From the IMG/VR virus record IMGVR_UViG_3300022685_000010, positions 1-34,821 of that record: 34,821 nt of DNA; one strand, 5' to 3'. The notes below the pieces were generated by a model. The model searched no databases, had not been told where the DNA came from, and was given only the letters and a program-made list of their open reading frames with translations. Position numbers and translations under genes: made by a program. The DNA comes from a virus. Positions 1-5,729 of the stretch are shown piece by piece; positions within the stretch are counted from its first letter, which is position 1; each line of letters begins with the position of its first letter.

Positions 1-211
1 CCATTTCTCCGTACGCGGTAAACCAGCGAGGCGGGTGCTTTAGGCTCAGCGGGCAGCAGTCGGCCTCAACGTAGCCGCCTATGCCTTCCCAGTATGCGAG
101 CGCGTCCCGAAGGGTGCAGCGTTCGGCCAAAAATCCCGAGGCGTCAACATCCCCATGCTCGGCGCTTTCGGGCGTGATGCGTTCAAAGGTTACGCTCCAA
201 ACGTTTTTCAT
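1..211 (-). CDS. Hypothetical small phage protein, 3' end outside the window
   Basis: This is the last visible gene of the leftward small-gene operon. About 70 codons are present and the frame is still open at base 1, so the C-terminus is missing. The protein begins MKNVWSVTFE and is rich in aromatic and acidic residues, with two adjacent cysteines. I do not recognise a family. The start is well supported: AGGAAG lies 6 bases before the ATG, and the ATG overlaps the stop of the upstream gene as ATGA, so translation is likely coupled. Position in an early, non-structural cluster suggests a host-takeover or regulatory role, which is inference only. Confidence 0.72.
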   Translation of the reverse strand, partial: MKNVWSVTFERITPESAEHGDVDASGFLAERCTLRDALAYWEGIGGYVEADCCPLSLKHPPRWFTAYGEM

Positions 212-402
212 GGTGTTGCTTCCTGTGTTGCTGTGTCGTTATCGGCGCACGTTTTAAGCTGCTTTCCGTTCCATGCGTGTTCAATGAATCCGCAACCGTA
301 TTTCTCAAACAGCGCGAAGGCGCGCGAGGGCGCGCAGTTCATGCTGTTTCGTAACTCCCATGCATCGAACGGCTCAAAGCAATACTTACACTTGAGATCC
401 AT
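208..402 (-). CDS. Hypothetical 64-residue protein with an N-terminal CxxC
   Basis: This is a small soluble protein beginning MDLKCKYCFEPF. Cysteines 5 and 8 form a CxxC pair, and two more cysteines lie further on, so a small zinc-binding fold is possible but unproven. An ATG 54 bases further upstream is in frame, but it falls inside the loop of a strong hairpin (447-466) and has no ribosome site. The chosen ATG has a purine-rich AGAGAGGAAAG just before it. The gene ends in an ATGA overlap with the next gene. I do not recognise a family. Confidence 0.7.
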   Translation of the reverse strand: MDLKCKYCFEPFDAWELRNSMNCAPSRAFALFEKYGCGFIEHAWNGKQLKTCADNDTATQEATP

Positions 403-446
403 TTTTCTTTCCTCTCTCTCTGTGGTGATGGTGAATGGTTCCAACG

Positions 447-466
447 GTGCGCCCACCAGGGCGCAC
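447..466. other. Perfect 8-bp stem-loop in the gap between two leftward genes
   Basis: GTGCGCCC and GGGCGCAC pair perfectly around a 4-base loop. It lies in the only sizeable gap (403-490) of the otherwise overlapping leftward operon. No T-run follows on either strand, so it is more likely an mRNA-processing, stabilising or attenuating hairpin than a full intrinsic terminator. Confidence 0.5.
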
Positions 467-490
467 GATTTGAGCCACTAACCTCCCGTT

Positions 491-1057
491 TCAGGCTCTT
501 GAGCCCGAAAAAGCCTCGCCAAACTTCCCGCGAAACTCGCTCACGGTCATATGGCGCGCGCGGATGTCGTCATAGCCGTTGGCGAGATAGAAGGCGGCAT
601 ACACGCCCTGTCCGCTCTCGTTATGCCTGCGCGCTTCGCCTACTAAAAACGCTCCGAATCGCCCCATGGCGCGCGGTGGCACGGCCTCCAACATTGCCCA
701 ATACATCTCCCGCGTCGTTGCGATCCAGTCCTGCGGGAACGCGTCCATCGCATCCCACAAGGTAGACCATTCTGCCAACGTGCCACGTTTCGCGCGCATG
801 ACTCGCGCAACGCGGGCGCGCAGCTCCAGCGCGGCGGGTGTCCTGTAGGGCGGCAGCGCGCGGAAGTGATACAGGGCGTCAGGATGCGGGCTGCGCGTTG
901 CCAGGTCGCCTACGTAATCGCCAAGCGCAAACAGGCGCGCTATACGGAATGACTCGCAATGGATCGTATACAGAACGTCCCGCGCGTGAACGTGCGGGGC
1001 TGGCTCGTTGTATGTGCGCTCGGTCAACTCGCGCTCTCTCTGTGCTGGTGTTTTCAT
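491..1057 (-). CDS. Hypothetical 188-residue protein
   Basis: This is the largest protein of the leftward cluster, beginning MKTPAQRERE. It is soluble and Arg/Ala-rich, with no membrane segment and no catalytic motif I recognise; the middle looks alpha-helical. The start codon overlaps the stop of the upstream gene (ATGA at 1054-1057) and AGAGGAA precedes it at good spacing, so the start is reasonably secure. The coding strand contains many GCGCGC runs, giving a higher GC content than the AT-rich region that drives the operon. Function unknown. It could be an early host-interaction protein, judging only by location. Confidence 0.72.
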   Translation of the reverse strand: MKTPAQRERELTERTYNEPAPHVHARDVLYTIHCESFRIARLFALGDYVGDLATRSPHPDALYHFRALPPYRTPAALELRARVARVMRAKRGTLAEWSTLWDAMDAFPQDWIATTREMYWAMLEAVPPRAMGRFGAFLVGEARRHNESGQGVYAAFYLANGYDDIRARHMTVSEFRGKFGEAFSGSRA

Positions 1058-1377
1058 GCTGCTGTTTCCTCTGCTTGTGTGTGCTTTTTAATCGCGCTCA
1101 CGATTTCCTCATCGGTCGGGTTATCGGCGTTCTGGTAGTACGCCATGCGGTTAAATTCCCTAATGGGCTGCATGTCGTTAATCGTCTGATGGATTTCCTC
1201 GTGGGTCAGGCCAGCGTTCAGCGCATGTGCGCGCGCATTACTGTAGTTGTCGCCCCACTCTCTGCCCGTGATAAGAAAAGCGGCGCGGCTCGCTGGCGTG
1301 TAATAGCTTGTCACGCTGTAGCGGTTCCCGTTAACGTCTGCGCGGCTCACTGTGGTGTGAATCATCAATTTAATCAT
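1054..1377 (-). CDS. Hypothetical 107-residue protein
   Basis: This is a small soluble protein beginning MIKLMIHTTV. The N-terminal half looks like short beta strands (VNGNRYSVTSYYTP) and the C-terminal half is helical and acidic, with a final EET. I do not recognise a family. GAGGG precedes the ATG by 7 bases and the ATG overlaps the stop of the upstream gene. A second in-frame ATG four codons in (MIHTTV) is an alternative start with no better ribosome site. It overlaps the next gene by four bases, continuing the coupled-translation pattern of this operon. Confidence 0.7.
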   Translation of the reverse strand: MIKLMIHTTVSRADVNGNRYSVTSYYTPASRAAFLITGREWGDNYSNARAHALNAGLTHEEIHQTINDMQPIREFNRMAYYQNADNPTDEEIVSAIKKHTQAEETAA

Positions 1378-1613
1378 TTCCTGTCCCTCTCTGAATGTTC
1401 AATAAAATCAAGCGCCACCATGGGTCTGCTGGCGAGCTGCTGCATTTTCGCGTGTTGCATATGCGGCCTGACTAGCGGGTAGCGGTGGCGTATAGCATCT
1501 TTAAGGCGCTCAATCTCGCCAGCGGTCAGCCAGCTATAGACGCCATTCCCGACCAGGGTTGAGGCGCCGCGGCGCTCTATTTCCTGCATTGTTTGCGGTC
1601 TGTTGGTGTTCAT
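1374..1613 (-). CDS. Hypothetical 79-residue protein
   Basis: This is a small basic protein beginning MNTNRPQTMQ. Residues 25-45 (VYSWLTAGEIERLKDAIRHR) look like an amphipathic helix, and histidines cluster around residues 43-54. No family is recognised. AGGTGG lies 4 bases before the ATG. Both ends overlap neighbours by four bases (ATGA), so it is very probably translated as part of the coupled set. Confidence 0.66.
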   Translation of the reverse strand: MNTNRPQTMQEIERRGASTLVGNGVYSWLTAGEIERLKDAIRHRYPLVRPHMQHAKMQQLASRPMVALDFIEHSERDRK

Positions 1614-1846
1614 GCTGCCACCTGTCCGCGTGTGCTGAACGGTTTTGCGTGTTCCAGGGCGCGCTCAATGGCGCGCAATGCGTTGTGAAATTGCCCGCTC
1701 TTGTAAGGCGACCCTTTTACCCTGCGCGTGATTTCCGCGCGCAGGTTGCGGGCCACAAGCGCCAGATCGGCGCGCGTCTGCTTGTGTGCGTTTTCCGCAA
1801 ATCCCTCGCAGGCGCTCATCAGTTCCGCGTCATTTAGGTTTTTCAT
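1610..1846 (-). CDS. Hypothetical 78-residue helical protein
   Basis: The protein begins MKNLNDAELM and reads as two or three helices rich in Ala, Arg and Glu, with an ISR-like basic stretch (ITRRVKG) in the middle. No family is recognised. An ATG five codons upstream is in frame. I chose the ATG at 1846 because it makes the ATGA overlap with the preceding micro-gene that is seen throughout this operon, and because GGGGGT sits about 6 bases before it. Confidence 0.66.
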   Translation of the reverse strand: MKNLNDAELMSACEGFAENAHKQTRADLALVARNLRAEITRRVKGSPYKSGQFHNALRAIERALEHAKPFSTRGQVAA

Positions 1847-1932
1847 AACATAAACCCCCATGCGATAGCCGCCAGGGCGGCAAGTGTGATTGTGTAGGCT
1901 GCGGCGCGACTGAATACCCTGCTGGCGCTCAC
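1843..1932 (-). CDS. 29-residue membrane micro-protein with GTG start
   Basis: This is a very short gene starting at GTG. The peptide is a basic N-terminus (SASRVFSRAA) followed by one hydrophobic span (YTITLAALAAIAWGFML), so a single-pass inner-membrane peptide is likely. Support for it being real: the GTG overlaps the upstream stop as GTGA (1929-1932), its own TGA overlaps the downstream ATG (ATGA), and GGGAG lies 8 bases before the GTG. Without it there would be an 80-base hole in an otherwise gap-free operon. The same frame extends upstream, but that part would overlap the 99-residue gene. Function unknown; membrane targeting in the early phase is inferred. Confidence 0.6.
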   Translation of the reverse strand: MSASRVFSRAAAYTITLAALAAIAWGFML

Positions 1933-2228
1933 GCTCTGCGCTCCCAAGGATCGCCGTATTCTGAGGGAATCTCTTTGCCAGTATGCGCGCAGGTCATCGG
2001 GTCGCCTTCCCAATGAATGAAAGCCGCAACGGGTCGCCATTCATCATCCGGGCGCTCTGGCAAATCAAAGGTAGCGGCGCAAAGCTCGCGATTTTTCTGC
2101 ACGGCCTCAAAGCACACTGCTTCGTCATCACCCATAAGAAAAACGATTCCATAGCCGCCAGGCCATGCATACGGCCCGTATTCTAGAATCTCGTCCAGTT
2201 CTTCCAGCGTGTTAATTGCTTTATTCAT
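1929..2228 (-). CDS. Hypothetical acidic 99-residue protein
   Basis: This is an acidic soluble protein beginning MNKAINTLEE, with a tyrosine/glycine-rich segment (EYGPYAWPGGYGIVF) near residue 20 and two or three cysteines. No family is recognised. The ATG at 2228 has AGGGGA 6 bases upstream and overlaps the preceding stop (ATGA). A more upstream in-frame ATG lacks a ribosome site and would overlap the previous gene by 60 bases. Small acidic early phage proteins often bind host proteins or mimic DNA, but nothing here proves that. Confidence 0.72.
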   Translation of the reverse strand: MNKAINTLEELDEILEYGPYAWPGGYGIVFLMGDDEAVCFEAVQKNRELCAATFDLPERPDDEWRPVAAFIHWEGDPMTCAHTGKEIPSEYGDPWERRA

Positions 2229-2392
2229 GGTGTTTCCCCTGTTGAGTGGTTCCAATGTGCAAGGTTGCGCATGTAGTCGATGCACTCGCGCGCGGTGCCC
2301 ATGTAGACGATGCTGCTAGGGCCGTTCCACGCGCCATCACGGTCGGGTGATGTATGCGCAACCACAATGGCGTCTACGTCCAGCGCGGACAC
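2225..2392 (-). CDS. Hypothetical 55-residue protein with GTG start
   Basis: Read from GTG at 2392, the protein begins VSALDVDAIV when the start is written as Val (Met in vivo). It reads as a beta strand, then a loop, then a helix (TARECIDYMRNLAHW), ending in an ATGA overlap with the next gene. The GTG lies two bases after the stop of the 21-codon gene. Its own ribosome site is weak, so it may depend on re-initiation from that micro-gene. The frame stays open further upstream, but no better start is present. Family unknown. Confidence 0.55.
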   Translation of the reverse strand: MSALDVDAIVVAHTSPDRDGAWNGPSSIVYMGTARECIDYMRNLAHWNHSTGETP

Positions 2393-2393
2393 T

Positions 2394-2459
2394 TCAGGCG
2401 TCTTCGATGACAGCCGTGAAATATTGCTTGAAAATTGCTCTGGCTCTGTACTGTTTCAT
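2394..2459 (-). CDS. 21-residue basic micro-protein or leader peptide
   Basis: This is the first open frame after the leftward promoter. The ATG is preceded by GGAG at an ideal 7-base spacing. The peptide starts MKQYRARAIF and is basic and amphipathic. Its stop is two bases before the GTG of the next gene, which lacks a good ribosome site. It is therefore either a small effector or a leader that delivers ribosomes to the following cistron. Its short length keeps confidence moderate. Confidence 0.5.
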   Translation of the reverse strand: MKQYRARAIFKQYFTAVIEDA

Positions 2460-2502
2460 GCTTTTGCTCCATTTCAAATTAAAAAAATTAGCACTAATGG
2501 CG

Positions 2503-2531
2503 ATACTAATATTTATGGTTTTGGGTGTCAA
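2503..2531 (-). promoter_or_regulatory. Sigma70-type promoter of the leftward early operon
   Basis: On the minus strand there is a perfect -35 box TTGACA (2526-2531), a 17-base spacer, and a -10 box TAGTAT (2503-2508, 4 of 6 consensus). Transcription would start near 2496, giving a leader of about 37 bases before the ATG at 2459. An 8-bp dyad of the repeated TTAATGCA motif lies about 35 bases upstream (2565-2586), well placed for an activator or repressor. Confidence 0.65.
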
Positions 2532-2563
2532 CTGTTTATATACCAGCAAGCGAAAAAACCGGA

Positions 2564-2880
2564 GTTAATGCACGAAAATGCATTAAGTCATGTATTAACT
2601 TTTTGCGTAAGTTATTGAAATATAAAGAATCGTGTATTAAATGATCATGTTTTTATATATAACTCACGAAATATTGAATTAATTGCTATTAGGTCATTAA
2701 CTGGGGAAAAGTGTTGCATAACTGTATAACGATGCTCGTATGAATTAATTGTATATAGGGCTACTTATATGGAAAAAGTTAGTCATTTAATGCATTAATC
2801 TAAGACAATCAGGTACTTACGCCCAAACTTAATGCATTTTTAGTGCATAGTTAATGCATGGAAATGCGGAGTTAATACAT
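2564..2880. repeat. Array of about nine 10-bp motifs near GTTAATGCAT, both orientations
   Basis: Sites read as a 10-mer starting with G/C/T then TTAAT. Plus strand: 2564 (GTTAATGCAC), 2828 (CTTAATGCAT), 2850 (GTTAATGCAT), 2871 (GTTAATACAT). Minus strand: ending at 2578 (CTTAATGCAT), 2590 (GTTAATACAT), 2632 (TTTAATACAC), 2692 (GTTAATGACC). A full 12-bp palindrome TTAATGCATTAA lies at 2787-2798. Sites at 2565-2572 and 2579-2586 form a perfect inverted repeat with a 6-base spacer. A second motif, TGAATTAATTG, occurs at 2675 and 2741. The whole 2460-2967 region is AT-rich and holds no convincing gene before 2968. It sits between divergent transcription units, so operators or replication-origin iterons are the likely roles. 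Confidence 0.65.
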
Positions 2881-2967
2881 TCGTACAATAAAAGGTATAA
2901 CAAAACAGGGGAAAAGCGGCCTGGTTGTCAGATCACCACCATAAACGCGCCAAATCGTAGGAAATCG

Positions 2968-3075
2968 ATGTCCGCGCGCTACTGGCTCTCGCGGTGTTAT
3001 TTTGCGTTGTTGTCTGCATGGTCTATCCTTGTCGGCGTTCTTTCCTTGTGCGCCCATCTGTGGCCAGCGGAGTGA
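2968..3075 (+). CDS. 35-residue single-pass membrane protein upstream of terminase
   Basis: This is a short frame starting MSARYWLSRC followed by one hydrophobic stretch (YFALLSAWSILVGVLSLCAH), predicted as a single transmembrane helix with a basic N-terminus. AGGAA lies a few bases before the ATG. Its TGA ends three bases before the terminase small-subunit ATG. The same frame continues upstream to an ATG at 2854 inside the repeat array, but that extension is hydrophilic and lacks a ribosome site. It could be a holin, antiholin or superinfection-type peptide, or chance; no family is recognised. Confidence 0.45.
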   Translation: MSARYWLSRCYFALLSAWSILVGVLSLCAHLWPAE

Positions 3076-3077
3076 AA

Positions 3078-3704
3078 ATGTCAGCGATTCAGAAAGCACC
3101 TAACCTGGAATTATTCCAATTCATCGCGGAGCAGTACGCGCAAGGCGTGGCCATGTACAGAATTTGTGCGCTTAATGACTTTGTGCCCTCGCAGTTCACG
3201 GTGCGGCGCTGGCGGGCGGAATATCCGGTTTTTGGTCGCCTGCTTGACGAAGCCGAATCTATACGCGCAGAAAATGCGATAGAGCAGGCAATAGAGATTG
3301 CCGACAATGAAGAAATAAGCTCAGCGCATGCGCGAAACGCTATTGGCGTCCGTGAAAGGCTGGCCGCGCGCCTTGACCGCAAGAGATGGGGCAAAGCGTC
3401 CGACATGCTGCCGACAGGGGAAGGCGAAGGGCGCGGCGTGAATGGTGACCTTGACCCCGCACAGCTTGACAAGCTGGACAGTGAAGCGCTGTTTCAATAC
3501 CTGTTAAGCCGCAACGGTGCGCGCGTGATAGAGGGCGAGAGTGTGGAGCGTGAGAAAAAACTGCCAGAGCGGGACGGGGTACACCCCCCCACAGAGAACG
3601 GACGGGGTATCGGGGAGCGGGAGGCAGACCCCCCGCTACCGGCGAGCAATTCTGGTCAGGATGTCATTAGTACTAATACCGAAGAACAAGATGTTGATGT
3701 GTAA
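3078..3704 (+). CDS. Terminase small subunit
   Basis: This 208-residue protein binds the packaging site on phage DNA and delivers it to the large subunit. The N-terminal part (about residues 10-55) reads as a helix-turn-helix of small-terminase type, with the basic-aromatic recognition region TVRRWRAEYP, followed by a long helical oligomerisation segment (about 60-115, with LAARLDRKRWGK). The C-terminal 80 residues are charged, proline-rich and probably disordered. The start at 3078 has GGAG 5 bases upstream; a further upstream frame (from 2994) has no ribosome site. The neighbouring large terminase supports the call. Assignment rests on domain pattern and position rather than a strong signature motif. 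Confidence 0.8.
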   Translation: MSAIQKAPNLELFQFIAEQYAQGVAMYRICALNDFVPSQFTVRRWRAEYPVFGRLLDEAESIRAENAIEQAIEIADNEEISSAHARNAIGVRERLAARLDRKRWGKASDMLPTGEGEGRGVNGDLDPAQLDKLDSEALFQYLLSRNGARVIEGESVEREKKLPERDGVHPPTENGRGIGEREADPPLPASNSGQDVISTNTEEQDVDV

Positions 3705-3751
3705 TGCGGCGGGTGTTAGGGTTTGGTTACACACATAGGAGGTAGATGGAT

Positions 3752-3976
3752 ATGAATGATGATGTGACTTTGAAGGGCCATGAAATTGAGTGGGATACTG
3801 ATGATGACCGGGGTGTTCTTGTTGTTTGTAAACCGCCGAGTTTGGGGGAGTTGGCCGCAGATACGCTGAGGCGCAATCCTCATATGGTTGAGCAGTTAAA
3901 AAAAGACATCAGGCACACGAAAGCCGTGCTGCGTGATGCGAGGTTAAGGCTCAAGGAGCTTTCGCGGGATGACTGA
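3752..3976 (+). CDS. Hypothetical 74-residue protein between the terminase genes
   Basis: This is a small protein beginning MNDDVTLKGH, with a beta-rich acidic N-terminal half (WDTDDDRGVLVV) and a basic helical C-terminal half (KKDIRHTKAVLRDARLRLKE). AGGAGG at 3737-3742 lies 9 bases before the ATG at 3752 and only 3 before an in-frame ATG at 3746, so I prefer 3752. The end overlaps the large-terminase start by 8 bases, suggesting coupled expression. No family is recognised. A role in packaging is inferred from location only. Confidence 0.68.
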   Translation: MNDDVTLKGHEIEWDTDDDRGVLVVCKPPSLGELAADTLRRNPHMVEQLKKDIRHTKAVLRDARLRLKELSRDD

Positions 3977-5654
3977 CCACCATGACATTGATGCGTTGGT
4001 AGCGGAGGAATTGATACGCCGGCGCCGGATGCAGGAGTCGTTATTGGGTTTTGGTGAGACTATTGCGATTCCGGCTGCGCCTGTTCGCGAGGTTGACTGG
4101 TTGGATGCTGCGTTGGGCAGTTACGATGGCCTTGATCCTGAGAATCCTGATGCGGAGCCGCCGGAGTGGGTGGTTGACGATCATTTGCCGCAGCCTGGGT
4201 TGAGTTTGCCTTTGCATCACCGTGTGTTGTATCAGAAGGTTCAGGAGTGCATGGAGAAGGAGGGTGGATTTGGTCGTTTGATGGTGTTCATGCCGCCTGG
4301 TGCTGCGAAAAGCACATGCGCGACTGTGGTGAGCCCGACCTGGTACATGGGTCGTTACCCTGGTAGCCAGATCATTTTGGCTTCGTATGCTACTCCGATT
4401 GCGAAGAAGCTGGGTGGTCGCGGGAGGATGATTTGCGACCAGGACATTTACCGGAAGTCGTTCGATACTGAGATCCAGCGCAAGATGCAGGCGAAGGAAT
4501 TTTGGGGATTGACGAACGGGTCTGAGTACATGAGCGGCGGTTTGCTGTCGGGTTTGACGGGTAACAGGGCTGACGGGGTGATTATTGATGATCCGGTGAA
4601 GGGTCGTGAGGATGCTGAGTCGAAAACGATTCGGGAAAAGACGCTGGGGGCGTATGAGGATGATTTGATGACGCGCGTGAAGCCTGGCGCGTGGGCGATT
4701 TTGATTCAGACGCGCTGGGCGTATGAGGATTTGGCGGGCTCCATATTGCCGAAGGACTATGATGGCGAGTCGGGTTCGATTCCGTGTCGTGACGGGTTTG
4801 ATTGGGAGGTTTTGAACATTCCGGCGAAGTGTGAGCGGGATGATGACCCGTTGGGTCGTGAGATTGGGGAGTATTTGTGGCCTGAGTGGTTTCCGAAGAA
4901 GCACTGGCAGATGTACGAGCCTTCGTCAGCGAAGGATGGTGATGGGCCGAGTCAGCGGCGATGGGCGGCTTTGTTTCAGCAGCGTCCTCGTCCTGATGAG
5001 GGGAACATGTTTGAGGAAAGCTGGTTCAATCGTTATGAGATTGGCGAGCATCCACCGAGCCTGAACAATTACATTGCATCTGATTGGGCGACGGTTGAGG
5101 ATGAGGGTGACAACACTGAGCACGGCGTTGGCGGCCTCGACAACAAAGGCCACCTGTGGCTGTTGGATTGGTTTTACGGGAAGGTAGAAACGGACGTTGG
5201 GATTGACCGGCTGTTGAACCTGTCGAAGAAGTGGGGTGTGAAGGAGGGTTTTGACGAGAAGGGGATTATTCGTCAGGCGGTGAAGCCTGCGCTGACGCGC
5301 CGGATGAAGGACACGGGGATACGGGTGTTCATTGATTATTTGCCAAATGCGGGATCGAAGGCGAGCCGCGCGTATGCGTTCCAGAGCTTGGCTCATTCGG
5401 GCATGGTGTGGATTCCGCGGTGTCCGTGGGGTGATCGGCTGATTGAATTGCTGTGCATGTTCCCGTCTCCCGGCATCCCTGATGATGCTGTAGACGTTTG
5501 TTCGTTGCTGGGCCGTGGCCTGGAACATGCCCGATGGAGTGCGGCGAAGGTGTCACGCGAGAAGAAGAAGGGTTTGACCCCGTTCACATGGGAGTGGCTG
5601 ACGCACGGCACTGAGGGCGACGATGAAGAACGGCAGAGAAAGACATTTGGCTGA
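3969..5654 (+). CDS. Terminase large subunit (packaging ATPase-nuclease)
   Basis: This 561-residue DNA-packaging motor has an N-terminal ATPase that pumps DNA into the prohead and a C-terminal RNase H-like nuclease that cuts the concatemer. Visible motifs: a Walker A variant PPGAAKST at 109-116 (of the PPGxAKST type seen in phage terminases), Walker B VIIDD at about 204-208, a coupling motif around IQTRW at 246-250, and nuclease acidic residues in IASDW (D372) and PDDAVD (505-509). Length fits the family. The start overlaps the preceding gene by 8 bases, with AGGAG 10 bases upstream. Codon choice differs visibly from the portal and later genes, with many TTG, GGT, GTT and GAG codons. Confidence 0.93.
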   Translation: MTDHHDIDALVAEELIRRRRMQESLLGFGETIAIPAAPVREVDWLDAALGSYDGLDPENPDAEPPEWVVDDHLPQPGLSLPLHHRVLYQKVQECMEKEGGFGRLMVFMPPGAAKSTCATVVSPTWYMGRYPGSQIILASYATPIAKKLGGRGRMICDQDIYRKSFDTEIQRKMQAKEFWGLTNGSEYMSGGLLSGLTGNRADGVIIDDPVKGREDAESKTIREKTLGAYEDDLMTRVKPGAWAILIQTRWAYEDLAGSILPKDYDGESGSIPCRDGFDWEVLNIPAKCERDDDPLGREIGEYLWPEWFPKKHWQMYEPSSAKDGDGPSQRRWAALFQQRPRPDEGNMFEESWFNRYEIGEHPPSLNNYIASDWATVEDEGDNTEHGVGGLDNKGHLWLLDWFYGKVETDVGIDRLLNLSKKWGVKEGFDEKGIIRQAVKPALTRRMKDTGIRVFIDYLPNAGSKASRAYAFQSLAHSGMVWIPRCPWGDRLIELLCMFPSPGIPDDAVDVCSLLGRGLEHARWSAAKVSREKKKGLTPFTWEWLTHGTEGDDEERQRKTFG

Positions 5655-5729
5655 CTGATGGGTTACACTCTGCGGGTAGGTCGCGGCAAGATACAACGAT
5701 AACGAAGTTCAGCGACCCGGAGATATTGC

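Noticed and set aside
2310-2618. Plus-strand frames across the early promoter
   Set aside because: They overlap two leftward genes, the promoter and the motif array, and have no ribosome site.
2872-2901. Possible rightward promoter TTAATA-18-TATAAC before the terminase genes
   Set aside because: The -35 matches only 3 of 6 bases. The late promoter may need an activator or lie elsewhere, so I do not list it.
4041-4904. A 287-codon minus-strand frame opposite the large terminase
   Set aside because: It is antisense to a clear terminase with all motifs, has an Arg/Leu/His composition typical of shadow frames, and no ribosome site. It results from the G/T-rich codon usage of the sense gene.
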